Shown: positions 37,267 through 44,872 of the stretch, one piece after another
How the letters are laid out: every line of letters begins with the position of its first letter
How positions within the stretch are numbered: position 1 is the stretch's first letter
NCBI RefSeq assembly: GCF_000348725.1
Contig: NC_020813.1
Location: 1,588,248 to 1,652,247 of the forward strand
Direction: 5' to 3'
Length of the DNA: 64,000 nt
From: Pseudobdellovibrio exovorus JSS
GTDB taxonomy: Bacteria > Bdellovibrionota > Bdellovibrionia > Bdellovibrionales > Bdellovibrionaceae
Program-made: the position numbers and the translations under genes
The notes under the pieces: generated by a model
Told to the model about the DNA's origin: nothing
Database searches by the model: none
What the model saw: the letters and a program-made list of their open reading frames with translations, nothing else

Positions 37267-37875
37267 TCACAGAGCAGGAATGTGCAAATTATTCTTATGT
37301 GCTACACTTTCCAAATATTGATATATCAATTCATATTCCTTTTTACTTTGGAGCTGTGCAAATCTAGACTCTAATTGTTTCACTTCTACCTCTTCCATGT
37401 ATGGAATACATGCTGTTAGCGCTTGTCGATACTTGGCAATCAAATTATTTGTCCTAATTTTTTGTGTAAATTGAAAAATTAAAAACGCAGACATAATGTA
37501 CATTATAAGTATCGATCGTTCAGCCGAAGCTTTTCGCGATTCTATACTGCCATTAAAGTTTGCTTTGCTATTTTTGTGAAATACTTTAAAAATCTTTATT
37601 TGCATTACAAAAATAACTGCCAACAACACACCTATAACTAAATTATAAAAACTAAGAAGTATCTCTTCACGAAACCCTTTCGCGGCATTTTTATAGATTT
37701 CGTCAATAACAGTTGAATTAAACACACTGATAATCCACAAAATCGCATCTCCTGCGACTGTAACAAATGCACGCCCATAATAATCCCAAATAGCATTTGT
37801 AATTAATCCAACAACAACTACACCTAATAATTTAAAAAACCAGTTATTCAAGTATTTTTCAAAAAAAAGACGCAT
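37267..37875 (-). CDS. island membrane protein, possible retron accessory component
   Basis: The product has 202 residues with three to four predicted membrane helices: about 9-31 (NWFFKLLGVVVVGLITNAIW), 44-56 (weak), 76-98 (LLSFYNLVIGVLLAVIFVMQ) and 127-145. A cytosolic helical tail of about 55 residues follows (EVKQLESRFAQLQSKKEYEL). GGGGGAG precedes ATG at 37875. It is 173 bp downstream of the retron RT gene on the same strand. Membrane effectors accompany some retrons (for example the two-helix protein of Retron-Eco6/Ec48), but a link here is only inferred. Confidence 0.6.
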   Translation of the reverse strand: MRLFFEKYLNNWFFKLLGVVVVGLITNAIWDYYGRAFVTVAGDAILWIISVFNSTVIDEIYKNAAKGFREEILLSFYNLVIGVLLAVIFVMQIKIFKVFHKNSKANFNGSIESRKASAERSILIMYIMSAFLIFQFTQKIRTNNLIAKYRQALTACIPYMEEVEVKQLESRFAQLQSKKEYELIYQYLESVAHKNNLHIPAL

Positions 37876-38048
37876 AACTACTCCCCCCTTTAGCCGCCAC
37901 AAATGTTTAAACTAATTGTTATTTTGCTTTATCTCTTAAATCAAGTTAAAGTAAAAGCCCTGATATTAAGATAGAAAAAAATTCAGATGTTAGTATACAA
38001 GAGTTATTTAAGATTAACCTGCCTGACAACTCTATACTTTAATAATTT

Positions 38049-39863
38049 TTACTCTTGCGATGTCTTTGTAGATAATATCGTTTGGTAATCTTTTATAATT
38101 TCATCGACCTTATCAAATATTTCTGAAAATTTAGAGAAATCAATTTTTTTACAACGCTTTTTCACTAACATTGACAAAACTGCTTTGCCGAAATGATTGA
38201 CCGCATCTTTTTCATCCAAGTCACCTGATTTAAATGTTTTCCCTTTAAATTTCATATTTAAAGTTTTATCAGTAAAATAGTCTTCAATAACCGTCTCAAC
38301 CGCATCGGTAGGATTTTTTGGAATTTCTAAAATGTACAAATTATGAAAAATATGAAATACTCCATTTGTCATACTTCTTTTTTTCTTGGCTGCCTTCTTA
38401 ACTTCTAACCCAGCACTGTCATTATCTACGACTATAATAACGGGATGAAGCGGAACGCCATTAAACTTACACTCCTTTTTCATACGATTGTATGAAGAAA
38501 TTAGATACTTCATACCCCCCGTACCATCGACTAACTTCATCATTTCCCCATCAAGATTATTTCCTGCAAAAAATCTTACATTCAATTTTCCACTGCTAAC
38601 CATGCCCGAATACTTAGTTTCTAGTGCCAAAAGAGCGCATTTCAGGTAAACAGGGTCTGTCTTCCCCTCACAATAAATAAGCGGCATTTGAGGCGCAAAG
38701 AAATTTTTATAGAACAAGAAGCGACCATAGATATTCTTAATACCATCTAGAGACACTTGATGGCTGTTATCAGCATACTGTGTCGACCTGTCCAGGTTGG
38801 AATCACTCTTATATTTCCCATTGTGTCTACTGTGTCTATATCCTCCCTGATCTGCATAAATATTTTTAAATTTCTTTATTTGGTAAATATAGTTAAGTCG
38901 TCCCTCAAGTTGTTGCATACTTAAATTTTTATTGCGATTGGTTTTTAAGTAGCAGCTTCCAGTCGTAAAAATATTTAAACACATAGAGCGCGTATCTCTA
39001 TAGTATTCTGCTGGTACATTCACATGACAGTTAACAACAAGACCCGTAACCATTTGACGAGATGTTCGATAATGCATTCTGACCTTAGACTTTTTAATTT
39101 TAAATCCACTTTTCTCAATAACTTCTGTTAAAGCATCTCCTATCACCCATTGATCTTGCTCCAAAATTGCAATCTCTGTTGGGAATTTAGGACCATTAAA
39201 TGAAAAGGTCAAATCATCTGCATAACGAGTATAAAAGCAACCTCTTCTATTAGCTAACCTCAGTAAGTGCCTATCAAGAAGACGCCCTATAAGATTAGAC
39301 ATTACAGGTGAACAAGGGCTTCCCTGTGGAAGCTTGTCCATATGGCAAATAATATTCGCTATATGGGTTGCTACAACGGGATCTAATTTAAATTGTTTAT
39401 CTTTAATGAAAAATCCGCGAACTCTTCCAAAGTTAATAGATCCAAAAAAATCTTCTAAATCTAAATTAAGTACATATTTTTTTTTAAGATGTTGTTCTGC
39501 ATTTGTTGCGATTGATAAATTTTGCTTGAATGCATGAGAAACACTTTTATTAGAATATGCTCGAGTTGCTCTTTCTTTTTTTGGATTTTGTAACTTCTTT
39601 TTATGTTTTAGCTGATAATTTGGCTCTAAAATTGATGACAAAATAGAGGCAAGCCTTTTCTGTACTACCTTTAGTGATTCATCTGGACTTGATATAATCC
39701 TAAAACCGCCACCTTTTTTTGGTATTTCGAAGGTTCTATATAAACTTTTCCTAGATATTTTGTATAAAAGAATATTTAGGTTGCTCTCGTTTGTTCCAAG
39801 TAACTTTGCAAGATCTTGAAGGGATTTTGCTTGCTGTAATTCTTTTAAATAATTAACCATCAT
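38049..39863 (-). CDS. retron reverse transcriptase with C-terminal TOPRIM domain (Retron-Eco2/Ec67-like)
   Basis: The product has 604 residues counted from ATG 39863. The RT core shows all retron signatures in order: region X NAEQH (121-125, the NAxxH motif), catalytic Asp in LNLDLEDFF (about 135), QGSP (180-183), active site YADD (214-217) and region Y VTG (272-274). From about 390 a TOPRIM domain follows, with Glu399 (YCEGKTD) and the DxD Asp480/Asp482 (VVDNDSAG), as in the RT-TOPRIM protein of Retron-Eco2. The RT would copy the adjacent msd RNA into msDNA; the TOPRIM part is the likely nuclease effector of an anti-phage toxin-type response. An in-frame ATG at 39899 lies inside the msd and is less likely to be the start. 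Confidence 0.93.
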   Translation of the reverse strand: MMVNYLKELQQAKSLQDLAKLLGTNESNLNILLYKISRKSLYRTFEIPKKGGGFRIISSPDESLKVVQKRLASILSSILEPNYQLKHKKKLQNPKKERATRAYSNKSVSHAFKQNLSIATNAEQHLKKKYVLNLDLEDFFGSINFGRVRGFFIKDKQFKLDPVVATHIANIICHMDKLPQGSPCSPVMSNLIGRLLDRHLLRLANRRGCFYTRYADDLTFSFNGPKFPTEIAILEQDQWVIGDALTEVIEKSGFKIKKSKVRMHYRTSRQMVTGLVVNCHVNVPAEYYRDTRSMCLNIFTTGSCYLKTNRNKNLSMQQLEGRLNYIYQIKKFKNIYADQGGYRHSRHNGKYKSDSNLDRSTQYADNSHQVSLDGIKNIYGRFLFYKNFFAPQMPLIYCEGKTDPVYLKCALLALETKYSGMVSSGKLNVRFFAGNNLDGEMMKLVDGTGGMKYLISSYNRMKKECKFNGVPLHPVIIVVDNDSAGLEVKKAAKKKRSMTNGVFHIFHNLYILEIPKNPTDAVETVIEDYFTDKTLNMKFKGKTFKSGDLDEKDAVNHFGKAVLSMLVKKRCKKIDFSKFSEIFDKVDEIIKDYQTILSTKTSQE

Positions 39864-39871
39864 AAAAAATA

Positions 39872-39885
39872 TTGGTCTATGGGTA
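39872..39885 (-). repeat. retron a2 repeat arm
   Basis: TACCCATAGACCAA on the minus strand is a perfect 14-nt complement of the a1 arm; it closes the 3' end of the retron RNA. Confidence 0.85.
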
Positions 39886-40001
39886 CTCTTTACCAACATA
39901 CACTAAAGCCAAGCGAAAGAGACTATACGGTTAGACACTCGTAGAGTAAATAAGACACTTGATGACAATTCATCAAATGCTGCGATCCGCAGCACAAAGT
40001 C

Positions 40002-40015
40002 TACCCATAGACCAA
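40002..40015 (-). repeat. retron a1 repeat arm
   Basis: TTGGTCTATGGGTA on the minus strand is the 5' arm, 116 bp from a2. The next base is a G, where the branch point of known retrons lies. Confidence 0.85.
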
Positions 40016-40019
40016 ACTA

Positions 40020-40048
40020 ATTTTAAAAAATAAAAACAAAATAAACAA
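40020..40048 (-). promoter_or_regulatory. sigma70-like promoter of the retron RNA
   Basis: On the minus strand, -35 TTGTTT (40048-40043) and -10 TAAAAT (40025-40020) are separated by exactly 17 bp. Transcription would start about 40014-40013, at the first bases of a1. The T-rich spacer suits the AT-rich island. Confidence 0.65.
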
Positions 40049-40434
40049 ATACTAATTTCGACTCCAGACCTCAGTCTCGCAATCTAATACATAGAGAAAA
40101 GCTATGTAAAAAATATCTCAAAAATGTTCGTGAAAGCTCACTAATATTTAAACCTTCTCACTTTCAAGATATTCTAATTAGAATCATTTTGTACGAAATA
40201 ACTCAATTGGATATCCCATACAAAAGAAGCTGTCTCATCATTATTCGTATTATTTTTAATTTTCCGGATTAAATACAATGTAAATGCTTTTGTTGTATCG
40301 ATCCTAGTCTTAGTACAACCTACACCGAAATGGTGCCAATTTCTTCCGTTTGCATCTCGCACCATCTAAGGAACACTTTGAATGCCAGCAAGATTAAAAA
40401 ACTCCATTTTCTTCATCTTAGATCAAGGCTTAAA
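40049..40434. other. AT-rich stretch without a convincing gene
   Basis: A 63-residue minus-strand frame (40174-40365, MVRDANGRNWHHFGVGCTKT...) and short plus-strand frames exist but none has a ribosome site, family motif or clear codon bias. It is probably decayed island DNA between the retron and the recombinase-like fragment. Confidence 0.4.
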
Positions 40435-40533
40435 AATTATGGACTCGCCAAACAAGCTTCTACGCTGTTTAAACCCATGAATGCAGAAGAAAAGCGTGAA
40501 TTAGTGAATTTGGTACTATCGAACCCGAAGTGA
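40435..40533 (+). pseudogene. C-terminal fragment resembling a site-specific serine recombinase
   Basis: About 33 codons read YGLAKQASTLFKPMNAEEKRELVNLVLSNPK, then stop. The pattern of a helix ending in EEKRELV.LVLSN is typical of the extreme C-terminus of large serine recombinases. No catalytic domain is present upstream, so this would be a remnant. The match rests on one short segment only. Confidence 0.4.
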
Positions 40534-40597
40534 AGAGAACCTATCTAACGTGAAGTGAAGAGAACCTATCTATCTAACGTGAAGTGAAGAGAACCTA
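40527..40597. repeat. three imperfect tandem repeats next to tRNA-Asp
   Basis: The unit GAAGTGAAGAGAACCTATCT is repeated at 40527, 40552 and 40581. Copy 1 is 25 bp, copy 2 is 29 bp with a duplicated ATCT, and copy 3 is cut after 17 bp. It begins inside the recombinase-like fragment and ends 20 bp before the tRNA 3' end. Confidence 0.85.
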
Positions 40598-40617
40598 ATG
40601 TTACTGATTTAGAAAAA

Positions 40618-40694
40618 TGGCGGAGTGAACGGGACTCGAACCCGCGGCCTTCCGCGTGACAGGCGGACGTTATAACCAACTTAACTACCACTCC
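40618..40694 (-). tRNA. tRNA-Asp (anticodon GTC)
   Basis: The 77-nt gene, read on the minus strand, starts GGAGTGG, has the anticodon loop CCTGTCACG with anticodon GTC, a T-arm GCGGGTTCGAACCCGT and an acceptor 3' strand TCACTCC with encoded GCCA. The acceptor pairs over 7 bp with one G-U. The 3' end faces the accessory island, as at many tRNA integration sites. Confidence 0.96.
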
Positions 40695-40862
40695 GTAGTC
40701 GTGTCTGACGTTTGTGAAGAATAAAACTAAAGCTAAGCCCTCTAAAATTCAACTACTAATTTTTAAATGCCTATATTTGATGCAAGAAATGAGCTGACCC
40801 AAGCCTTCAAGCTTGGTAGCCTAGGTCCCATCACTCTTATAACCATCAAAAACGAGGTTTTT

Positions 40863-41171
40863 ATGAAATCTATTCTTATGGCAGCAGCCCTATTGTTTTC
40901 TGTTTCTGCACTAGCTGAAACCGCTGAGTTCACTGTTGAAGGTGTCCACTGCGCTGGCTGCAGTAAACTGATCACTAAAAAAGTGTGTGATGATCCAAGT
41001 GTTAAAGCTTTTGCTGAATCTTGCGAAGTGAAATTAGTCGATACAAAAAAACAAATCGGTGCTATTCACATTGTCTCTAAAGCAGATAGCAAAGTGGATT
41101 TAGACACTGTAAAAAAACAACTGAAAGCTGCAGGCGAAGATTACAAAATCACAGCCGAGACAGTGAAGTAA
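40863..41171 (+). CDS. secreted HMA-like (heavy-metal-associated) domain protein
   Basis: The product has 102 residues: a signal peptide cleaved after SALA (about residue 18), then one HMA-type domain (FTVEGVHCAGCSKLITKKVC) whose CxxC pair would bind Cu(I) or another soft metal. Two further cysteines could make a disulfide. A periplasmic metal chaperone or sensor is likely. GAGG precedes ATG at 40863; orn follows 6 bp after the stop, so they may be co-transcribed. Confidence 0.75.
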   Translation: MKSILMAAALLFSVSALAETAEFTVEGVHCAGCSKLITKKVCDDPSVKAFAESCEVKLVDTKKQIGAIHIVSKADSKVDLDTVKKQLKAAGEDYKITAETVK

Positions 41172-41177
41172 TTTTTC

Positions 41178-41738
41178 ATGGCATACGAAAAAGTAGAAAA
41201 TCTTTTCTGGCTCGATATGGAAATGACCGGCCTTGATGTGAACAAAGAGGTCGTCATCGAAGTGGCGTGTATTATCACCGATATGAACTTCCGCGAGCTC
41301 GCTTGTTTTGAAACCGTTGTGAAGCAGCCACAAAGCTACCTCGACAACATGGATGCATGGAACAAAGAGCACCACGGAAAATCAGGCCTTGCGGCCAAAG
41401 TGCCTAATGGCATGCAACCGGACATGGTCGAAGCTAAATTAATCGACCTCATTGATAAACACTTCCCATACTCAAAATCAGATCTTAAGAAGCGTCCGAT
41501 TTTAGCTGGTAATTCTATCATGCAAGATCGTCTGTTTATTGATAAATACTTTAAAGATCTATCTGCCCGCCTGCACTACCGCATGGTGGATGTCAGCTCT
41601 TTCAAAGTTGTCCTGACGAATAAATTTGAAATTGAATACAAAAAAAGAAATTCCCACCGCGCTTTAGACGATATTCGCGAAAGTATCGGTGAGTTGAAGT
41701 TTTATCTAGATCACATCAATAAGCCCAACAACAAGTAA
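41178..41738 (+). CDS. orn: oligoribonuclease
   Basis: Orn degrades 2-5 nt RNAs, including pGpG from cyclic-di-GMP turnover. The product has 186 residues of DEDDh exonuclease: DMEMTGLD (first Asp and Glu), LAGNSIMQDR, and HRALDDIRESI with the catalytic His and last Asp. Length matches E. coli Orn (181). It lies 6 bp behind the HMA-domain gene. Confidence 0.95.
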   Translation: MAYEKVENLFWLDMEMTGLDVNKEVVIEVACIITDMNFRELACFETVVKQPQSYLDNMDAWNKEHHGKSGLAAKVPNGMQPDMVEAKLIDLIDKHFPYSKSDLKKRPILAGNSIMQDRLFIDKYFKDLSARLHYRMVDVSSFKVVLTNKFEIEYKKRNSHRALDDIRESIGELKFYLDHINKPNNK

Positions 41739-41765
41739 GCTTGAACCGACATGGAGTTTCAATAT

Positions 41766-41792
41766 AGAAGTCGTTTCAAATAACCGACTTCT
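41766..41792. terminator. hairpin between convergent orn and the 41795 gene
   Basis: An 8-bp perfect stem (AGAAGTCG / CGACTTCT) with 11-nt loop follows orn. It lacks a T-tract on the plus strand and lies directly after the stop of the minus-strand gene. Confidence 0.45.
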
Positions 41793-41794
41793 GA

Positions 41795-42004
41795 CTACTT
41801 CAACTGAGGGTGCTTCTTAAGGCACTCTTCTTTGATCAGTCGAAGCTGCTCGTTTGTGTCGGCATCTTGAGTTGATTGCGCATTTTTAATCTTACGGCAA
41901 TTCTCTTCTGTTAAAAGCGAAGTGTCTGTAAGAACTGTCGCCGACAGAGACCCACTGAAAAGTAACCCGCCTAGTAATATGGAAGCATACATCATCTTTT
42001 TCAT
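41795..42004 (-). CDS. small secreted hypothetical protein
   Basis: The product has 69 residues: a signal peptide cleaved near LSA (about residue 22), then a short charged domain with two Cys (ENCRKIKNAQ, EECLKKHP) that could form one disulfide. No family recognised. Confidence 0.55.
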   Translation of the reverse strand: MKKMMYASILLGGLLFSGSLSATVLTDTSLLTEENCRKIKNAQSTQDADTNEQLRLIKEECLKKHPQLK

Positions 42005-42093
42005 ATCTTACTTATCGACGGACCTCGTGTCAGATTTGAGTTTTTCTCAATTTGATCCACTAAGACACCCTATAACGATACCCATATAAGGCA

Positions 42094-42136
42094 AAAGCCA
42101 CTGGCCAGAGGACTGAGTCATCTGACAAGTGGCTTT
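42094..42136 (-). terminator. hairpin, probable ahcY terminator
   Basis: Arms AAAGCCACT and AGTGGCTTT with a 25-nt interior, 24 bp after the stop of ahcY, end in TTTT on the minus strand. Confidence 0.55.
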
Positions 42137-42159
42137 AAATGTGATCTGAGAATCAAAAA

Positions 42160-43602
42160 CTAGTAGCGGTAGTGTTCAGGCTTAAATGGGCCTTCTGAGC
42201 TAATGCTCAAGTACTTCGCCTGTTTACCAGAAAGTTTTGTCAACTTCACACCCAACTGAGCCAAGTGCAAGAATGCCACTTTTTCGTCTAAGTGTTTCGG
42301 CAAACGTGTGATCGCCACTTCTTTGTAAGCTTTGCGATTCGTGTAAAGTTCAATTTGTGCCATCACTTGATTCGTGAATGAGTTACTCATCACAAATGAT
42401 GGATGCCCTGTCGCACAACCAAGATTCACTAAACGACCCTTAGCCAACACGATGATCTGACGTCCATTTTTCAATGTATGAATGTCCACTTGCGGTTTAA
42501 CTTCACGGACTTTTGAATTTTTATTCAACCATGCCATGTCGATTTCGATATCGAAGTGACCGATGTTACAAACAATCGCATTATCTTTCATTTTCATGAA
42601 ATGCTTTTCTGTGATGATATCGCAGCATCCAGTTGTCGTGACGAAGATATCTGCACGTGGAGCCGCATCTTCCATAGTTGTCACTTCATAACCTTCCATA
42701 GCCGCTTGTAACGCACAGATAGGATCAACTTCTGTGATCAATACGCGAGCGCCAAGGCCACGCATTGAGTGAGCCGAACCCTTGCCTACATCGCCGTAAC
42801 CAGCAACAACCACTGTTTTACCAGCCACCATAACGTCTGTTGCACGCTTAATACCGTCAGCTAAAGACTCACGGCAACCGTAAAGGTTGTCGAATTTAGA
42901 TTTTGTTACTGAATCATTTACGTTGATTGCAGGGATTTTTAATTTTTTGTTTCTTAACATCACTTCAAGGTTATGAACACCTGTTGTTGTCTCTTCAGAA
43001 AGACCAATGATGTTTTTTAATTCTTTTGCAAAGCGCGGTTCGTGCATCATGTTCGTCAAGTCGCCGCCGTCATCTAAAATCAAGTTGTAACCCTGCGCAC
43101 CCCAACCTGTGATCGTTTGCTCGATACACCAGTTGAATTCCTGCTCAGTTAAACCTTTCCATGCAAATACCGGAATACCAGCAGCCGCCATAGCTACAGC
43201 CGCATGATCTTGCGTTGAAAAGATATTGCATGATGACCAACGAACTTCAGCTCCTAAATGAGTTAAGGTCTCGATCAATACCGCTGTTTGAATCGTCATG
43301 TGCAAGCAACCTGCGATACGCGCGCCTTTAAGCGGCTGAGATTTGCCGTACTCTTTACGAAGAGCCATCAAGCCTGGCATTTCTTTTTCTGCAATTTTAA
43401 TCTCTTCACGGCCCCAACGAGCCAGCTCAGCAAAACGTTGCGGATCGTTCATCGCCTCTTTACAAACAGCATAATCTAAAGTTGTTGTTTTAGCTGCGGC
43501 TTTAGCCGTACTTTTTCCAGCACTTTTAGCAGCCTTTGCCTTATTTAAAACGGCGATGTTTTTTTTCATTTTGCTTCCTGTTCCCTGAAGGTTTGTACGC
43601 AT
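42160..43602 (-). CDS. ahcY: S-adenosylhomocysteine hydrolase with basic N-terminal extension
   Basis: AhcY splits S-adenosylhomocysteine to adenosine and homocysteine, recycling the methyl cycle. The product has up to 480 residues with conserved segments [43 protein letters not shown]-binding [15 protein letters not shown] and the C-terminal HYRY end. The first ~45 residues are unusual: Lys/Ala-rich ([18 protein letters not shown]). Starts at 43602 and at ATG 43569 both have a Shine-Dalgarno (AAAGGA and GGAAG); the shorter one still keeps the KA-rich part. Map follows upstream, 37 bp away. Confidence 0.95.
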   Translation of the reverse strand: MRTNLQGTGSKMKKNIAVLNKAKAAKSAGKSTAKAAAKTTTLDYAVCKEAMNDPQRFAELARWGREEIKIAEKEMPGLMALRKEYGKSQPLKGARIAGCLHMTIQTAVLIETLTHLGAEVRWSSCNIFSTQDHAAVAMAAAGIPVFAWKGLTEQEFNWCIEQTITGWGAQGYNLILDDGGDLTNMMHEPRFAKELKNIIGLSEETTTGVHNLEVMLRNKKLKIPAINVNDSVTKSKFDNLYGCRESLADGIKRATDVMVAGKTVVVAGYGDVGKGSAHSMRGLGARVLITEVDPICALQAAMEGYEVTTMEDAAPRADIFVTTTGCCDIITEKHFMKMKDNAIVCNIGHFDIEIDMAWLNKNSKVREVKPQVDIHTLKNGRQIIVLAKGRLVNLGCATGHPSFVMSNSFTNQVMAQIELYTNRKAYKEVAITRLPKHLDEKVAFLHLAQLGVKLTKLSGKQAKYLSISSEGPFKPEHYRY

Positions 43603-43639
43603 GTTAGTTCCTTTGTTTAAATCACTTTTTAAATTTCAA

Positions 43640-44398
43640 TTAATCTAAAGTTAAAATTTCATATCCCGTATCTGTCAGCAATATCGTGTGTTCAAATTGC
43701 GCCGACAGCTTACGATCTACTGTTTTGTAGTACTTGATTGAAGAACCATGAATATCAAACTCTTCAAAATCATCGGTGCCCTGATTCACCATGGGCTCAA
43801 CCGTAAAACAAGTCCACGGTCTGAGTTTTTCACCTTTACCTTTTTTTCCAAATGCGGGTACAAAAGGGTCTGTGTGAAACACACGTCCAATACCATGACC
43901 GCCAATTTCTTTGATGGTGGTGTATCCTTTACGAGTTACGAATTTATTAGTTTCAAAGCCAATATCGCCCGTCCACCCGTTCGGTGTAATCGTTTCAATA
44001 CCGATCATCATCGCCTGATGGGCCACCTCAACAAGATCGGCCGCCGCATCGGACACCTGACCCACCATAAAGGTTTTAGAGGTATCACCGAAGAAGCCGT
44101 CTTTTTTAACAGTGACATCGATATTCACAATGTCGCCCTCTTTCAACACATAGTCGTTAGGAAGGCCGTGGCAGATAATTTCGTTCGGAGATATACAAGT
44201 CGACATCGGATAGCCGTGGTAGCCAATACAAGCCGATACAGCCCCTAAAGAAAGGGTATGGTCATCAGCAATCTTATCTAGTTCAAGAGTTGTAATTCCG
44301 GGTTTGACGAACTTTCCGGTGTGGCTGAGCACTTTTGCGGCCAATTTACAAACGGCCTTCATTTTTACGATTTCTTCAGCAGACAACGGTTTTTGCAT
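43640..44398 (-). CDS. map: methionine aminopeptidase type I
   Basis: Map removes the initiator Met from nascent proteins. The product has about 252 residues. Metal ligands are visible in order: IDVTVKKDGFFGDTS (two Asp), GGHGIGRVFH (His), FTVEPMV (Glu) and FEHTILL (Glu), with CHGLPNDY for the substrate His. ATG at 44398 is chosen. The gene lies upstream of ahcY on the same strand. Confidence 0.95.
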   Translation of the reverse strand: MQKPLSAEEIVKMKAVCKLAAKVLSHTGKFVKPGITTLELDKIADDHTLSLGAVSACIGYHGYPMSTCISPNEIICHGLPNDYVLKEGDIVNIDVTVKKDGFFGDTSKTFMVGQVSDAAADLVEVAHQAMMIGIETITPNGWTGDIGFETNKFVTRKGYTTIKEIGGHGIGRVFHTDPFVPAFGKKGKGEKLRPWTCFTVEPMVNQGTDDFEEFDIHGSSIKYYKTVDRKLSAQFEHTILLTDTGYEILTLD

Positions 44399-44413
44399 GA
44401 GGGCATCATAAAC

Positions 44414-44450
44414 GAAAAAACCCCTGAGCGCCAGTGGCAATCAGGGGTTT
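44414..44450 (-). terminator. terminator of the SWIB-domain gene
   Basis: Arms AAACCCCTGA and TCAGGGGTTT with a T-run on the minus strand lie 36 bp after the stop of the SWIB gene and just before map, so the two are separate units. Confidence 0.85.
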
Positions 44451-44485
44451 GTACCAGTTATATTCTGGATTAAATCAGTTCAAAA

Positions 44486-44872
44486 CTATTTTAAGTGTTT
44501 AGAAACCAATTTAGTCATTTCGAACATAGAAACTGTGTTTTTACCGAAGATTGGTTTTAATTTATCATCAGCGTTGATGTTTCTGCGGTTTTTAGAATCT
44601 TGTAAACCGTTCTTTTTGATGTAAGCCCACAATTTTTTAACAACTTCAGTACGAGGAAGTGCTGAAGCGCCAACGATAGCAGCTAAAGTTGTAGAAGGAG
44701 TCAAAGCCTTCATGAATGCTGCATTTGGTTTTCTTTTAGAAGCTGCTTTTTTTGGAGCTGCTTTTTTAGCTGCTTTTTTTGGAGCCGCTTTTTTAGCTAC
44801 TTTTTTTGGAGCTGCTTTTTTAGCTGCTTTTTTTGGAGCCGCTTTTTTAGCTGCTTTCTTTGCTTTTGCCAT
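44486..44872 (-). CDS. SWIB-domain DNA-associated protein with Lys/Ala-repeat tail
   Basis: The product has 128 residues. The first ~48 residues are near-perfect repeats of AAPKKAAKK, like eukaryotic histone H1 tails and bacterial HctB/AlgP-type proteins. The rest is a SWIB/MDM2 domain (LAAIVGASALPRTEVVKKLW...IFGKNTVSMFEMTKLV). SWIB fused to a basic tail is known from Chlamydia and some delta-like predators and suggests chromatin compaction. The repeats are also seen at DNA level, so the copy number could vary by slippage. Confidence 0.85.
   Translation of the reverse strand: MAKAKKAAKKAAPKKAAKKAAPKKVAKKAAPKKAAKKAAPKKAASKRKPNAAFMKALTPSTTLAAIVGASALPRTEVVKKLWAYIKKNGLQDSKNRRNINADDKLKPIFGKNTVSMFEMTKLVSKHLK

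Larger units (their letters stand above)
39872..40015 (-). ncRNA. retron msr-msd noncoding RNA (predicted)
   Basis: Read on the minus strand, the 144-nt segment starts with a1 (TTGGTCTATGGGTA, 40015-40002) and ends with the exactly complementary a2 (39885-39872), a 14-bp stem. After a1 comes a G (40001) that would be the branching guanosine. Two perfect 7-bp hairpins follow: 39994-39978 (TGCTGCG/CGCAGCA) and 39976-39959 (TTGATGA/TCATCAA), forming msr. The rest, about 39954-39886, is msd, closed by an 8-bp stem (39954-39946 with 39893-39886, one bulge, one G-U). The RT gene starts 9 nt after a2. This is a prediction from sequence only. Confidence 0.85.

Noticed and set aside
40174-40365. 63-codon minus-strand frame upstream of the retron promoter
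   Set aside because: No ribosome site, family motif or conserved context; treated as decayed DNA.
40527-40597. Possible CRISPR array
   Set aside because: The three repeats are directly tandem with no spacers, differ in length and have no cas genes nearby.
43603-43639. SAH riboswitch before ahcY
   Set aside because: Only 37 bp separate map and ahcY, too short for the known SAH aptamer, and no conserved element is visible.
43748-44248. Long plus-strand reading frame of 166 codons opposite map
   Set aside because: It is antisense to the well-supported methionine aminopeptidase gene and has no recognisable protein features or ribosome site.
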